In this document: piece by piece, positions 1-12,309 of the stretch
Position numbering within the stretch: position 1 is the first letter of the stretch
Layout: each line of letters begins with the position of its first letter
From: Cephalotus follicularis
Lineage: Eukaryota > Streptophyta > Magnoliopsida > Oxalidales > Cephalotaceae
Length of the DNA: 64,000 bases
NCBI GenBank assembly: GCA_001972305.1
Contig: BDDD01000899.1
Span: 1-64,000 of the forward strand
Reading direction: 5' to 3'
Notes under the pieces: generated by a model
What the model saw: the letters and a program-made list of their open reading frames with translations, nothing else
Told to the model about the DNA's origin: nothing
The model's database searches: none
Made by a program: the position numbers and the translations under genes

Positions 1-379
1 ATTGCCCTAAGAAAGTGAACCTATGACTTGGAACGTTCTGTCAGAAGGGAGTAAGGATCTCATTCTCATAACCTCTCAGGCATGAGATCCAACCCCTCGA
101 TTGACAGGGCACTATATGTGTACTCGGATGACATGGTGATCACCCGATCCATTTAAGATGGTTTGGGATATACATATAGCGGGTTGCCATTGTTGATTGA
201 ATATGCACTATTAAAACACAAAAAGGAATTCAGATTGTATAAATAGAGAGTGTAATATATACACATGCAGCCGCTCTCCGGCTTAAAAAGATATCTCCAG
301 TTAAGGAGTGCATCTCATACATACATATATATTTGTGCAGAGCCACCTCGTGGCATGCAGGGACACCCCTACTCTAACA
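1..379 (-). mobile_element. Ty1/copia LTR fragment, family of elements A/C
   Basis: Read on the minus strand this begins TGTTAGAGTAGGGGTGTCC at 379 and matches the LTR starts of copia A (from 9492) and copia C (33521 downward). It shares the block about AGTGAACCTATGACTTGG and the 'gagatccaac' segment. The window edge cuts it, so it could be a solo LTR or the end of a longer element. The sequence just inside 379 is Ty3 element H rather than a copia polypurine tract. This piece therefore probably replaced or interrupted the outermost part of the H LTR. Confidence 0.75.
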
Positions 380-1449
380 CTCACTACATGAACCTCGAAC
401 GAGGGGCTACGCAAGTCCGCCCCCATCGGCAATCATGAGCTCAGCACTACACCAGGTGAACCTCAATCGAGAAGCTACCTCATCGGCAATCACATAGCGT
501 TAATATCGTACAAGGGGCCAGCGAATCACCGCTCAGCTCCGCCCTTGAAGAGATAATAGAGGAGAACCTCGTCTCAGAGGTAAGTGTATCACCACTTAGA
601 CCATCTCGTACCGGAAATATCATACATAACTAAGTAACCAGCACCCAGTAACCAATATCCAAGGACAACCACACATGATATCAAATAAAGCATGAATACT
701 CAATAAGAAAGGGGAAACAACAAGCTCAACCCAGGGAAAGCAGTATTCACATGCAATATCAACAAGATGACAGGAGAAGAAATCCTAGTCAAAGGTAATA
801 TCATGGATTTGATAGAAAGAAGAACATCCCACTCACTAGTGTCAGCATCTTTCTCAGCTAGTTCCCTTGCTGTGTGGACTCCGTGCCTAGATCTTCCTCT
901 GCAAGACGAACACATAACAACACTTAGCTACCATGAACAACATCTATGAAGCTATGCAAGAACCACATACAACCATGAAAACCAAGGCGAAGCTCTTCCT
1001 CGGCCTCAAAGGTTGTGCCTACACCAACCATGCGACGCACCAAAACGTACTGAGGAGGACACTCACCTACTAGACGTGTAGACAGGTGAAAGAAAGTTCC
1101 AACCTCAACCAGCACTCAAAGCTTCAGAAGAAAGACAAAGAAGAAAGATGAAAGCTCACTCTCCCAAAACACTTCTTCCCCTCCGATAGATGGGCATGAT
1201 ATATGCCAAAGTCAACTATCAAACTTCCTAAACATGCTTTGCACATATCCCAACACAAACTAAACCTCTCTTATAACTTAACCACACATACACAAACCAT
1301 AGGCAACCATTGGGCCTCCACCAAGCCCAAACAAAACCTTAACTTGCCTAAAAAATGAGAAGCCCAAACCAACACAACCAAGGGGAGAGAAAAAAAAATT
1401 CTCCCAAGCCCAAACATCAATTTACCCATCATTAATGCGGGTTGTTACA
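380..1449 (-). repeat. Ty3 element H, left (3') LTR
   Basis: It matches 2769-3707 plus 6709-6874, the second copy of the same LTR, from 'ctcactacatgaacc' onward. On the minus strand it starts TGTAACAACCCGC at 1449, directly after a purine-rich tract, as a 3' LTR should. The outermost ~38 bp present in the other copy are missing here, replaced by the copia LTR fragment. Many substitutions separate the two LTRs, so the insertion is not recent. Confidence 0.85.
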
Positions 1450-1465
1450 TCCTTTCCCCGTTAAG
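1450..1465 (-). other. Polypurine tract of element H
   Basis: The minus strand reads AACGGGGAAAGGA immediately before the TGTAAC LTR start. This is the expected place and composition for the plus-strand primer of a Ty3 element. Confidence 0.75.
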
Positions 1466-1476
1466 GAATTTTGTCC

Positions 1477-2734
1477 TCAAAATTCCTGTTCTTGTCCAGG
1501 GAACAAGTAAGGATAACATTCCCTCATCTGGTCCTCACGTTCCCAGGTAGCCTCTTCTTCTACATGGTTTCTCCACAAGATCTTCACCAAGGGAATGGTC
1601 TTGTTCGTCAAAACCTGTTCTCTTCAGTCTAAGATCTGCTCTGGGGCTTTCTCATAAGCTAACACTGGTAGATCCTCTTCGGCCAACACCATTGGCTCAG
1701 TCAACACATGGGAAGGATCAGCAACGTATTTCCTCAACACCGGTATATGGAGCACGTCATGCACCCTGTCCATTCCCTCAGGCAATGCCAGACGGTAAGC
1801 CATTGGTCCAATCCTTTGCACAACCTAAAAGGGACCTATGTACCTTGGGCTAAGCTTCCCACGCTTGCCAAAACGAACAATCCCTGTGTAAGGTGACACC
1901 CTGAGGAAAACCTTGTCACCTATAGAGAACTGCAAGTCCTTTCGATGCTTGTTTGCATAGCTCTTCTGCCTACTCTGGGCTGCCCGCAGATGATCACGAA
2001 TCACCTTCACCTTCTCTATTGTGTCCCTGACCAACTCCGGTCCCAGCAATTGGCGTTCTCCCACCTCGTTCCAACACAAAGGAGTTCGGCAACGTCTAGC
2101 GTACAATGCTTCATAAGGAGCCATACCAATGCTCACCTGATAGCTGATCTTGTAGGCAAACTCAATCAAAGTGAAATGGTCATCCTAACTTCCTTGGAAA
2201 TCCATGACATAGGCTTTCATCATGCCCTCAAGAATCTGGATAGCACGCTCAGACTGCCCATCAATCTGAGGATGGTACGCCGTACTGAGTCGCAACTCCG
2301 TACCCAACGTCTTCTGCAAGCTCTGCCAGAATCTTGATGTGAACCTCGGGTCTCTATCCAAAACAATGCTGCTGGGGATCCTATGGAATATGATCACACC
2401 ATCCACATACAACCGAGTTAACTTGTCCAAACCAAAGTCCTTCCTTATAGGTATGAAGTGAGCCAACTTGGTCAGACGATCTACTATCACCCAGTAGCAT
2501 CATGCTTACTCCGTGTCCGAGGAAAACCAGTGACAAAGTCCATCGATATGTTGTCCCATTTCCACACTGGAATAGGAAGCGGTTGAAGAAGACTTGAAGG
2601 CTTCTGTTGCTCTGCCTTCACCTCCTGACATGTCAAGCACCTACCCACAAACCTAGAAATCTCACGCTTCATGCCCTGCCACAAAAAACATTGCCTTAGG
2701 TCACGATACATCTCGGTAGGAGGGTTACGCAAGC
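1477..2734 (-). pseudogene. Ty3/gypsy chromovirus integrase with chromodomain, element H (broken)
   Basis: This is the 3' part of a Ty3 pol gene. Reading down the minus strand there is an integrase zinc-binding end (CLTCQEVKAEQQKP, near 2640), then SMDFVTGFPRTRSKHD (near 2530). The catalytic core follows ([11 protein letters not shown] near 2340, STAYHPQIDGQSERAIQ near 2270), then the GPF/Y region (ending KLSPRYIGPF). The chromodomain tail (KILWRNHVEEEATWERED) ends in a stop at 1477. Frameshifts and stops near 2487, 2180 and 1822 break it into pieces. RT, RNase H, protease and gag are absent: the upstream end runs straight into the right LTR near 2734. The chromodomain in known chromoviruses is thought to guide integration to heterochromatin. 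Not functional. Confidence 0.9.
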
Positions 2735-3702
2735 ACTCCTCCCCCGAAAAATCATACGTTGGCGGACCTCACTACATGAACCTCGAACGAGGGGCTACGT
2801 AAGCCCACCCCCGTCGGTAATTAAGAGCTCAACACTACACTAGGTGAACCTCGATCGACAAGCCACCTCACCGGTAATCACATAGCGTTAATATCGTACA
2901 TGGGGCCGGCGAATCACCGCTCAGCTCTGCCCTTGACGAGATAATAGAGGAGAACCTTGGCTCAGAGATAAGTGTATCACCATTTAAACCATCTCGTACC
3001 AGTAATCTCATACATAACCAAGTAACCAGTACCCAGTAACCGGTATCCAAGGACAACAACACATGATATCAAATAAAGCATGAATATTCAATAAGAAAGG
3101 GGTAACAAGCTCAACCCAGGCAAAGTAGTATTCACATGCAATATCAACAAGATGACAGGACAAGAAATCCTAGTCAAAGGTAATATCATGGAAGGGTATA
3201 AAATCAATAAACTCTCAGTTATCAGTTGATAGAAAGAAGAACATCCCACTCACTAGTGTCAACAGCTTTCTTAGCTAGTTCCCTTGCGGGGCGGACTCCG
3301 TGCCTCGATCTTCCTCTCCAGGACCAACACACAACAACGCTTAGCTACCATGAACAACATCTCTAAAGCTATGCAAGAACCACATACAACCATGAAATCC
3401 AAGGTGAAGCGCTTCCTCGGCCTCATATGTCATGCCTACACCAACCATGTGACGCACCAAAACGTACTAAGGAGGACACTCACCTACTAGACGTGTAGAC
3501 GGTTGAAAGAAAGTTCCAACCTCAACCAGGACTCAAAGCTGCAGAAGAAAGACAAAGAAGAAAGATGAAAGATGAAAGCTCACTCTCCCAAAACACTTCT
3601 TCCGGTGTGATAGATGGACATGATATCTTTCGAAGTCGACTATCAAGCTTCCTAAACAAGCTTTGCACATATCCCAACACCAATTAAACCTTTCTTATAA
3701 CT

Positions 3703-6700
3703 TAACCTGTAACACCCCCCGAACGGCTCGAGTCGTTACGGTTCCTAATCCGAGACTAAACATAACCTATCATGAAACATAAGTCGATATTATTCCTTTT
3801 TATCAGATTATTAACTCATCTTTTATTCAAATTGCGTGATGGCCTAAACATAACATATATAATCTACAACATTGTCTAAGACTTTAATCAAAATCTAAAA
3901 ACATGGTCTAGAACTTTATTCATAACCTAAAACTTAAACATAGCCCAAACTTAAACAGAATCCAAAGTGATAAACTAAAAGACATAATATTGTTCAAATA
4001 GGGGTTCTAACATGACCATAAAATAACTAAGCATAAACGGTTCCATCTCCTAAGTGATCCTTACCATAGGTGACATCTCGCTCATCACACATTGCCCGGA
4101 TGCTATCCCAGAATACCTGTCGCATGGAAACAAAAACACGACCGAGCAAACCTCAGTACGGATATAGAATCATAAAACATAAAACGATAATTTAAAATAT
4201 AGAAAATACCTGAATCTTTAAATATCATATACCTTATGCATAAAATAATTTAATATGATTTTCAAAAGATAAAGTAAGTAGTCATACAATCAATTCAAAA
4301 CGAATATCTAATTTTCAATTGAAAAAAAAACATAATCCAAGTTCAAAACAGTATCCAAATCAAACGTTCAAATTACTTTAACATCAACCAAGTTAAAGAT
4401 TTTAAAATAAAAATTTATCCGATTCCATAATCTCATCATAGAGATCCAAACATATAACAGAGACTTATTCAATTCCGATATCTCATTCCAGAGATCCAAA
4501 GCGCATACACATATGCGAAGTTGCAAGGGGTTTGCAAGGCCAACATGCCAAACGGAAACACGTGTACGGCACTACACAATCAAACCCCATAATCCGAATC
4601 CTTAACATAACAAAAACTATAGTATACCCATACGCCTCTATCACAGAATCGGATCCATAAATCCACCTCATGGGATTTATTAAAAACAAAGAGAGACGTC
4701 GTAGTCAACTCACACCGCTACGGAAGTGTCATGTCCCCGTGCCAGGCCTACGACATGCCTATGGTACCTCCATAGGTAGGAAATATCTCTGTGTATATCC
4801 TTTTTCAAAAACATTGCTTTATTTCTAAAAACAATTTGAAAACGTAAACAAATTTTCCAAACATTTTCTGGACATAGTAAAATCATTACATAGCATCAAC
4901 TCATTTATTTTCCACTGTAAAGAGATGATCGTATCATATTTCTTAACATATCATAGCATAAGAATAAAGTCAAGAACATTGAATTCTCAAAATGTCAACT
5001 GACTTTTATTTTAAAAATCATATCGAATCATAAAACATAGCCAAGTTCATAAAACAGCAGGAATCACATTTGAATTCATTTCAGTAAAACCGTAGGAAGA
5101 GACCAAGAACGAAGATTTCGTACGTTATTCATAAAGTAAAACTATATTTATATTTACTACAGTAAAACCAATAGGAGGGTATCAAGAAACGAAGATCCGT
5201 GTGTTATTCATAAAAAAAATAAACTGAATTTATTCAGATAAAACCGAAGGAGATATCGAATAACGAAAAATCCGTACCTTAAGCGATCACAAAAAAGATA
5301 GACGAATTAATCAACAATTTCAAAAGTCCCTCGAAGCACAAAAATCTAAAAGATACAATATCATTTATATAAGGGTTCAAAATCATTTCCAAACATCAAA
5401 CAGTAATTTAACAGTGTCAAAAACATACTCCAAATCATTAGACGAACAAACGGATTGCAAAACTTAAAACCAAAAAATTCACTGGACAATTTCAGCCGAC
5501 TGTATCAAAATCCAGTCGACTACACAAGGGTGGTGATCGACTGTGTTGCATAGGCAGCCGACTACTCAAGCTGGGTTGAATCCAGTCGACTGTGACAGGG
5601 GGTCCAGTCGACTATGCAAGGCAAAATAGTCGACTATTTCAAGAGGCAGTCGACTACTCAATGGCTAACAGTCGACTGTTTAAATGGACAGTCGATTGTT
5701 CTGCTCGACAGAACAGCACACACAGCAGTTTTAATTCCAATTTTTCTGTTAAAACCATTTTACTACATTACCAGATGATTTTAAACACTTATATAGGTCT
5801 TATGTGACTTAACCATGGCATTTAAACACCCAGAATCAAAAAGTTCATGCAATGGGTGATCTTTCTTTAAAGAAAAGCAATATTCTAACTCATAGCATGC
5901 ATATCTATTAATCAATTTCTGTCAGATACCAATTTCTAGTTTCAAAATCTGTTTATAACCATTACTAGACACTTCAAGGCTTGCTAAGAATCTCAGAAAC
6001 ATTAACCAACATACATGGCAAGAATCAAAACTAAAACTTACTAGCAACCAATCATGCAATAAAATTAGGTTGTCATAAAACTAATTTAATTGTTAAACCA
6101 TAATAACAGAGGAACATACCTGATTCAGTGAAGCAAAGAAGACAGAAACAGGCTCTAATCCTTGCAAATTCGGCTAATAGGAGAGAGACACACAATGGAG
6201 GCACCAACAATGGATAATAACATACATATACAATATGGGAAAGGCAATTTAGGTCATGGTAATGCAGAAAAGGAATCCAAATATGATATAATGTGGAAAT
6301 AGGGCAAAATTTCATGATTGAGGGTGATAAAGAAGGAAGAAAATCTATTTTTGGGAAGGAAGAAGGAAGAAAAAGGGAAAGGGAGGGAAGAAAAGGGAAA
6401 ATAAGTCTTTTATTCCAAAAATAAATATTTTGTTTCTCAATAAAACTATTTTTGCCATTTATACATTACTTGTCTCCTAATAAAACGCTTTTTACCTTGT
6501 TTATGTTAAAACTAATTTTAATCAATTTAAAATGCCAAACAACAATTATTACTTATCTACAATTATATTTTATTAATTATCCAAAAGGCAACGTAATTGG
6601 TACTATAAAACCCAAAACATAAAAGTCCAAATAAATATTCCAAAATATGCACACCAACAAAAAATCAAACAAAAATCCAAAAATAAGCACACGGGGTATT

Positions 6701-6708
6701 ACATAACC
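3703..6708 (-). mobile_element. Solo LTR of a Ty3 element with intact target-site duplication
   Basis: A 2,996-bp LTR runs 3708-6703, from TGTAACACCCCCC to GGGGTATTACA. It is flanked on both sides by the 5-bp repeat TAACC (3703-3707 and 6704-6708). The uninterrupted target sequence is seen in the sister LTR near 1280 ('cttaaccacacata'). It contains no coding sequence, so it is a recombination-derived solo LTR. End structure and shared internal blocks (4495-4790 against 13696-13960) relate it to the gypsy-2 LTRs and indicate minus orientation. A GTCGAC-type repeat cluster lies at 5490-5710. Confidence 0.93.
5490..5710. repeat. GTCGAC repeat cluster in the solo LTR
   Basis: About ten copies of CAGTCGACTG and close variants (CAGCCGACTA, AGTCGATTG) are spaced roughly 15-30 bp apart. 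Each copy is itself a near-palindrome. Comparable clusters are found in every other large LTR family of this window. Confidence 0.85.
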
Positions 6709-6875
6709 ACACATACACAAACCATAGGCAACCATTGGGCCTCCACCAAGCCCGAACCAAACCTTAACTTTCCCAAATAAGGAGAAGCCCAAACCAACAC
6801 AACCAATGGGAGAGAACAAAAAATTCCCCCAGGCCCAAACATCAATTTACCCAAAATTAATGCGGGTCGTTACAT

Positions 6876-9502
6876 CCAGGATGTGGAGTCCTTTCCTACG
6901 TGTCAGCCATGTCTTATTGACAAGATGACCAAATCTCCCTTCTCCGGGATAGGAGAAAGGGTAGTGGACATACTGGAGCTTGTCCACACCAACGTCTGCA
7001 GACCTATGTCAGTCAATACTTTTGGAGGTTATCCCTACTTCATTACCTTCACCGATGACTTGGCAGAGTTTGGGTACGTGTTTATGATGAAACGCAAGTC
7101 TGAGGCCTTTGAGAGGTTCAAAGAAATCAGACTAGGAGTAGAAAAGCAAATGGGTAAACCCATTAAGATCCTCTAGTCGGATCTAGGTGGCAAATACCTG
7201 TCTGCTGAAATCCTGGGTTATCTTAGGGATAACGGAATTCACTCTCAATGGACACCGCTCAGAACACCATTGCATAATGGTGTGTCCGAGTAGAGGAATA
7301 GGACCTTGATGAATATGGTCTGGTCCATGATGTCTTTTATAGATCTCCCTATAACATTCTAGGGTTATGCGCTACAAGCATAAGCGTACATCATAAACCG
7401 GATTCCTTCTAAATCCCTCCCCTCCACTCCTTGCGAGGTATTTAAAGGGAGGAAACCCACCCTAAACCACTTGAAGGTTTGGGGCTATCCAGCTTATGTG
7501 AAGAATCAAGAGGATTCTAAGCTGGAGGCACGAGCGGATCATTACCGGTTTGTGGGCATAATAAAGACACAAAAGGATACTAATTTTACCATCCCAGCAA
7601 ACAAAAGGTTTTTATTTCGCAAACTGCCACATTCCTAGAGAAGGAATACCTGCTTGCGGGAGTAGTAGGAGCACGGTGGAACTGAGAGAGTTATTACCTG
7701 GTGAAAGCCCACAAGATGAAGACGAATTAGAGATTTAACCCTATGGAGACATAATTGGGGAGGGACCGAAACTTGAGAAAGGATATTAGGAAGGCACTCC
7801 TCTGCTGAGGAGATCAGGCTGAATTTCAATAGCGCCTGAGAGATATGGTTTTCTCATTGAGGTCACTAATGAACTCAACGACATCGATGATGACTAGCCT
7901 GTCAGCTATGAGGAAGCACTGAAGAGCACTGAATATGGGGCATGGCTTGAAGCCATGAAATCCAAGATGGACTCCATGTACGCCAACCAAGTATGGAACT
8001 TGGTAGATTCACCTGAGAGTGTTAACCCTTTTTGTTGCAAATGGATCTTAAGGAGGAAGATTGGCGTTGATGGTAAGATAGCAACTTATAAATCGTGATT
8101 GGTGGCAAAAGGGTATAGGCAAAGACACAGAGTCGACTATACCAAAACTTTCTCACCAATCTCTATGCTTAAATCCATCCGGATACAGCTTGCTATTGTC
8201 GCTCATTATGATTATGAGACGTGGCAGATGGATTTCAAGATAGCCTTCTTCAATTGCTATGTTGAAGAGGACATTTATATGTCACAACCTGAGGGGTTTA
8301 CATCCAGGGAACATCCACAGAGAGTGTGCAAGCTCCAGAGGTCTTTTTATGGCCTTAAGCAAGCATCCCGTAGCTGGAATATCGATTTTGATGAGAACGT
8401 TAAGACTTTTAGTTTCATAAAAAACGTCGATAAGCCTTGTGTCTACCAAAAACAGGATGGCCCAAACATCACTTTCCTTGTACTATACGTGGACGACATA
8501 CCAATCATAGGGAATGATGTGGGTATGTTACAGTCCGTTAAAGTATGGTTATCTAAGAAATTCTACATGAAGGATTTGGGAGAAGCGTCCTAAATATTGG
8601 GTATAACGATCTGTAGAGACAGATCTAATAGGTTACTAGGGCTCTCCCAAAGCCAGTACATCAGCAAGGTACTGAAAGGGTATGGCCTTGAGAATTCCAA
8701 GCATGGCATACTACCAATTGGTCAAGGAATTCAGCTCTCCAAGAGGATGTCTCCACAGACAAATGGGGAGAGGGCACGCATGAGTAGGCAACCATATGCT
8801 TTATGTGTTGGCTCCATCATGTACGCCATGCTATGTACTAGGCCTAATGTCGCTTATGCCTTGGGTATGGCTAGTCGATTTCAGTCCGACCTTGATGAGA
8901 AACACTGGGAAATAGTCAAAGTGGTTCTCAAATATCTGAGAAGGACTGAGAATACTTTTTTGACTTTTGGAGGAGATAGTGAATTAAAATTAGAGGGTTA
9001 TACCGACTTTAGTTTCAATAGTGATCCGGATGTTCACAAGTCCATTTCAGGATTCGTTTTTGTCCTGAACGGCGGTGCTGTGAGCTGGAGAAGTTCGAAG
9101 CATGAAACTATTACAGACTCCACCACAGAAACAGAGTATGTTGCAGCCTCTGATGCCATTAAGGAAGTTGTTTGGATGTGAAAGTTCATTGCTGAACTTG
9201 ATGTGGTTCCTACTGTTGCCCATCCGGTTGTGGTATGCTATGATAACAATTGGGCTGTTGCACGAGCCAAATAGCCACGGTCTCATCATCACTCCAAACA
9301 CATATTGCGACAGTATCATTTGATCAGAGAAATCATTGATAGATGAGACATTACCTTAGAGAGAGCTTTCATGGAGGAAAACTTAGCAGACCCACTTACC
9401 AAGGCTTTGAGCAGCACTGTACCTGAGAGACACAGAAGTGCAATGGGCTTGGGTTATAGGTCATTATGGCTTCAAGGGCCAAGTGGGAAATTGTTAGATT
9501 AG
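6876..9502 (+). pseudogene. Ty1/copia pol, element A: integrase, RT, RNase H (broken)
   Basis: The reading starts inside the GAG-pre-integrase zinc region (CLIDKMTKSPFSG) and goes through integrase (LVHTNVCRPMSVN; HNGVSE near 7280). The reverse transcriptase follows (KGYRQRHRVDYTKTFSP, QMDFKIAFFN, then YVDDIPIIGND near 8490 with the YVDD catalytic box intact). RNase H covers SISGFVF to VAASDAIKEVVWM. The last codons run into the LTR and stop at 9500-9502. Many stops (for example 7173, 8096, 8591, 9179) and frameshifts inactivate it. Gag, protease and 5' LTR are missing: the element is cut at 6875 by element H. Confidence 0.92.
9475..9491 (+). other. Polypurine tract of copia A
   Basis: The sequence AGGGCCAAGTGGGAAAT sits directly before the LTR start TGTTAGATTAGGGG. 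The equivalent is seen on the minus strand for copia C at 33522-33540. Confidence 0.75.
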
Positions 9503-11470
9503 GGGTCCTTACATGCCACGTGGTGCGGTGCTTGTATTTATACACTCTTGATTTATACAATTATGTATTCCATTTATGTTCTATGTGAATATATTATTTA
9601 TATTGGCATGATTATATGGCTCATCCGAACCAACCAAAAGGAACAGAATAGTTAATTTTAATTAAGTATATGCCATATCTATCACATCAAAGTGTTGGAT
9701 CTCTTGCCATGGAGGCCATGAGAATGAGATTCTGATTCCCTGTGACCAAAATTTTCCAAGTCATAGGTTCACTTTCTTTGGGCCATTGTTGAACCGTGGT
9801 AAGGACATGCCACATTATGCCCTCTCCCAGGGAGGGAGGATGGATTTTCTCATGGACCATTCGATATTATCCTAAACTTAATATGGGGTGCGTGCACGGA
9901 TGCATGATGCTAAACTGACCCACCAATAGGATCCCTATTGGCATAGTCAATACCCATGTCAATAGGGATTCCTATGGTCTCGGTAGTGTATAGTCTATGG
10001 TGACTAGTAGGTCTACGTGTGCGTTGTCTCCTTTGACCTGAGCGGCTAGCATATAATGTGTGGTGACTGCTTGACTTTGATTTATGCCTTCACCAGCTCT
10101 AGCCACGTGCTGGCAAAAGGGTAGTCTGTGGGTCTTGGGGAAGCTGTACCGAGATGTATGAGCGAGTGCGCAACAAGGGATCTTCATACATGGGCTGAGG
10201 GTGACCAGCTATGTTTATCTATGTTCGTTTCTGACTTGAAATCCTGTACAGGCTATAGATGGACCAGAGCTAGGGTAGTTTCCATGGGAGGTCAGTCATA
10301 GTCTCAATGTGATCATATATATCAGTATCATGGTTAAATCTAGGGGTGACAATTATCCAAACCCTAGACCGTTGATCGGAGCTAAGTATGATGAGGGAAA
10401 CATGACACATATGCCAATGACTGGATAAAGAGACTGGCTATTTGGTCCCTGATTGATAGACGTTGTAATACACGGATTCGGGGGGTGACTGGAGATCACA
10501 CCGGGTCTGTTTTAATAGTCGGTGACTATTAGAATAGTCGTACCAGATAAACGGGATGATCTGAGAATTTATCATCGTACTGGAGATCGACAGGCTTTCG
10601 GTTCCTGCCTGACTTTGAACTTGTTGACGTGTAGAGAAACATGTCATTTAGTAAAAGGTTGAAATCAAGGAGAAATTACTTTCCTAGCGAATATTTTATT
10701 TGCTGGATTCGAGTCCATGGAGTACCACAATAAAATATTCCAAGCGAAGGGTTGTTATGAATTTACATTAAGTGCTTTGGAACTTATTGTAATGAGAGAG
10801 GTTTGGGCTAGGGATTTAATCCCATGTCTTGGCTGAATTTTGGGCCAAAGATTGGACCAATTTTGGCTTGTCATTTGGGCTCAATATTGTTAAATGTTGA
10901 GAGGCCCAAACGATGCCGAAAATAGTAGCCTTCCATGTTGACTTTGTCAACTCATTTCTTAATTCTTGATTCTCACGGCAAGAACCATTTGAAGGAGAAT
11001 GAATGGCCGGTCATGTGACATTTCAATGTGAGGAAATGGAACATGTGTGAGATTTACATGGTTGAGAATTGATGAGTCATGGTTGCATTTAATGCTAAAA
11101 GACAAAACCAATAAGTAAGGCTTAACTTACTTAACGTGTTCTTTTTCCTTTTTATGACTCACGGCAATATAGTTTCTCTCTTGCAATATCCCCCTCTCAC
11201 ATATTGTTCTCTCTCCCATATCTCTCTTGTGTGGCAATTTCTTTCTTTTCCAAAAGAGTGCTCATGCCATTTTTTCTCCAATAAAGAGAGATTTCATATC
11301 AACAAACCTTTATACACTTCCTTAGTGATTTTAGGTGGAGATTTCTTTGTGTATTACATTGGATCTTTACCTACATTGATTTAGTCTACATTAAATACAA
11401 AACCTCTCCATCTCAAATAAAGAGAGATTTCATATCAACATTCCCATTGTTGGTGGAGACTCGATAGGAA
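9492..11470 (+). repeat. Copia A 3' LTR
   Basis: The LTR starts TGTTAG directly after the polypurine tract. It shares with copia C the blocks at about 9760 (CCAAGTCATAGGTTCAC), 10520-10560 and 10720-10750. The right boundary is uncertain. Clear LTR-like sequence ends near 11470, where a GC-richer stretch begins. A short direct repeat (aaagagagatttcatatc) occurs at about 11283 and 11417. Confidence 0.7.
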
Positions 11471-12309
11471 ACGCCTCGTAAAGTGGTGGTGCAACCGCTA
11501 GCGACTGTAACTCGCTGAGTTCGACTCAGCGTTTTCGGTTCAACTCGCAAGGGACCGGCCGCGCCATCACCAGTCTCCAAAAACACAATCTACACGGTGG
11601 TGGTGGACAATCGCTGTGATTCTCCATGGAACAGGGGTCATATCGGACGGCGAGTTTAACTCACTGAGCGAGTCGTCCTGTGATAACAGGGTCGCCGCAA
11701 CAACGTACCGCCACATCCCACCTCCAAAACTAGCGATCTTCACACTGCAACCCAAGACACCCCGTGACTCAGCGCGAAACACCAAGTCACAGTGACAAAC
11801 TAGCCGCCTTGACAGGGTCGACTCAGCGCACAAAGCCCGGGCAAAACCGCACCGGAAAACACCTAGTCTAAGATAAAAATAGGTAGAGTCAAAGATTGGC
11901 TCCACCTACAGAGACCACCAGCGGAGGAAAGAGAGACCGACTGTGGGTGACTCAAAACCCGTCACGGTTAAAAATAGCGAGAGACGAAGAGAAAATGGAG
12001 AGAGAAAGAGAAGAGGCTTACCGTGGATGAGAGTTCACCTCTTTTCTCGGCCACCGATGCCAAGCGCGTCATCTTCTCAGGCCAAAAGCGCTACGGGGGC
12101 TAATGTACAAACCGTGTGCGTGTCTCCCCTGTTTGGCGTGTACCTGGCATCAAAAATTTCACAAAGTCCATTTCTTTTGTCTCATTTTGTTTAATATGTG
12201 CCCCGCACAATGTTTGTATCGCCATGATCCCATTGTGTCTTCTCTTTAATATATCAATAAGAAATACGATGGTAAAAAGCAAACCAATAATGTCAAATTA
12301 ATATATAGT
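11471..12309. other. Unassigned stretch with GACTCAGCG-type repeats
   Basis: No gene is recognised. The stretch is GC-richer than its surroundings and holds several GACTCAGCG / CTGAGCGAGTC motifs (about 11520, 11650, 11765 and 11820). Around 12010-12050 the words 'cttaccg...gagttcacc' resemble the copia C LTR near 31490 on the minus strand. It may therefore be the diverged distal part of LTR D. A 112-codon minus-strand frame (11567-11905) shows no known motif and I do not call it a gene. Confidence 0.4.

Larger units (their letters stand above)
2731..6874 (-). repeat. Ty3 element H, right (5') LTR, split by a solo LTR
   Basis: This is the second copy of the H LTR, about 1.14 kb once the inserted solo LTR (3708-6703) and one target-duplication copy are removed. 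Its left end (2736-2768, 'cactcctcccccgaaa') looks like the CCCCCG-rich terminus seen in the other Ty3 LTRs here. It abuts integrase sequence directly, with no primer site between. Its right end is 'gggtcgttaca' at 6874, after which copia A begins. No target duplication of H itself could be found. Confidence 0.8.

Noticed and set aside
5490-5710. CRISPR-like direct repeats
   Set aside because: Units are short, degenerate near-palindromes with irregular spacers inside a plant LTR. There are no cas genes and the genome is eukaryotic.
11567-11905. 112-codon minus-strand frame with several Cys
   Set aside because: No family motif, no homologous copy in the window, and a GC-rich repeat-bearing stretch that gives long frames by chance.
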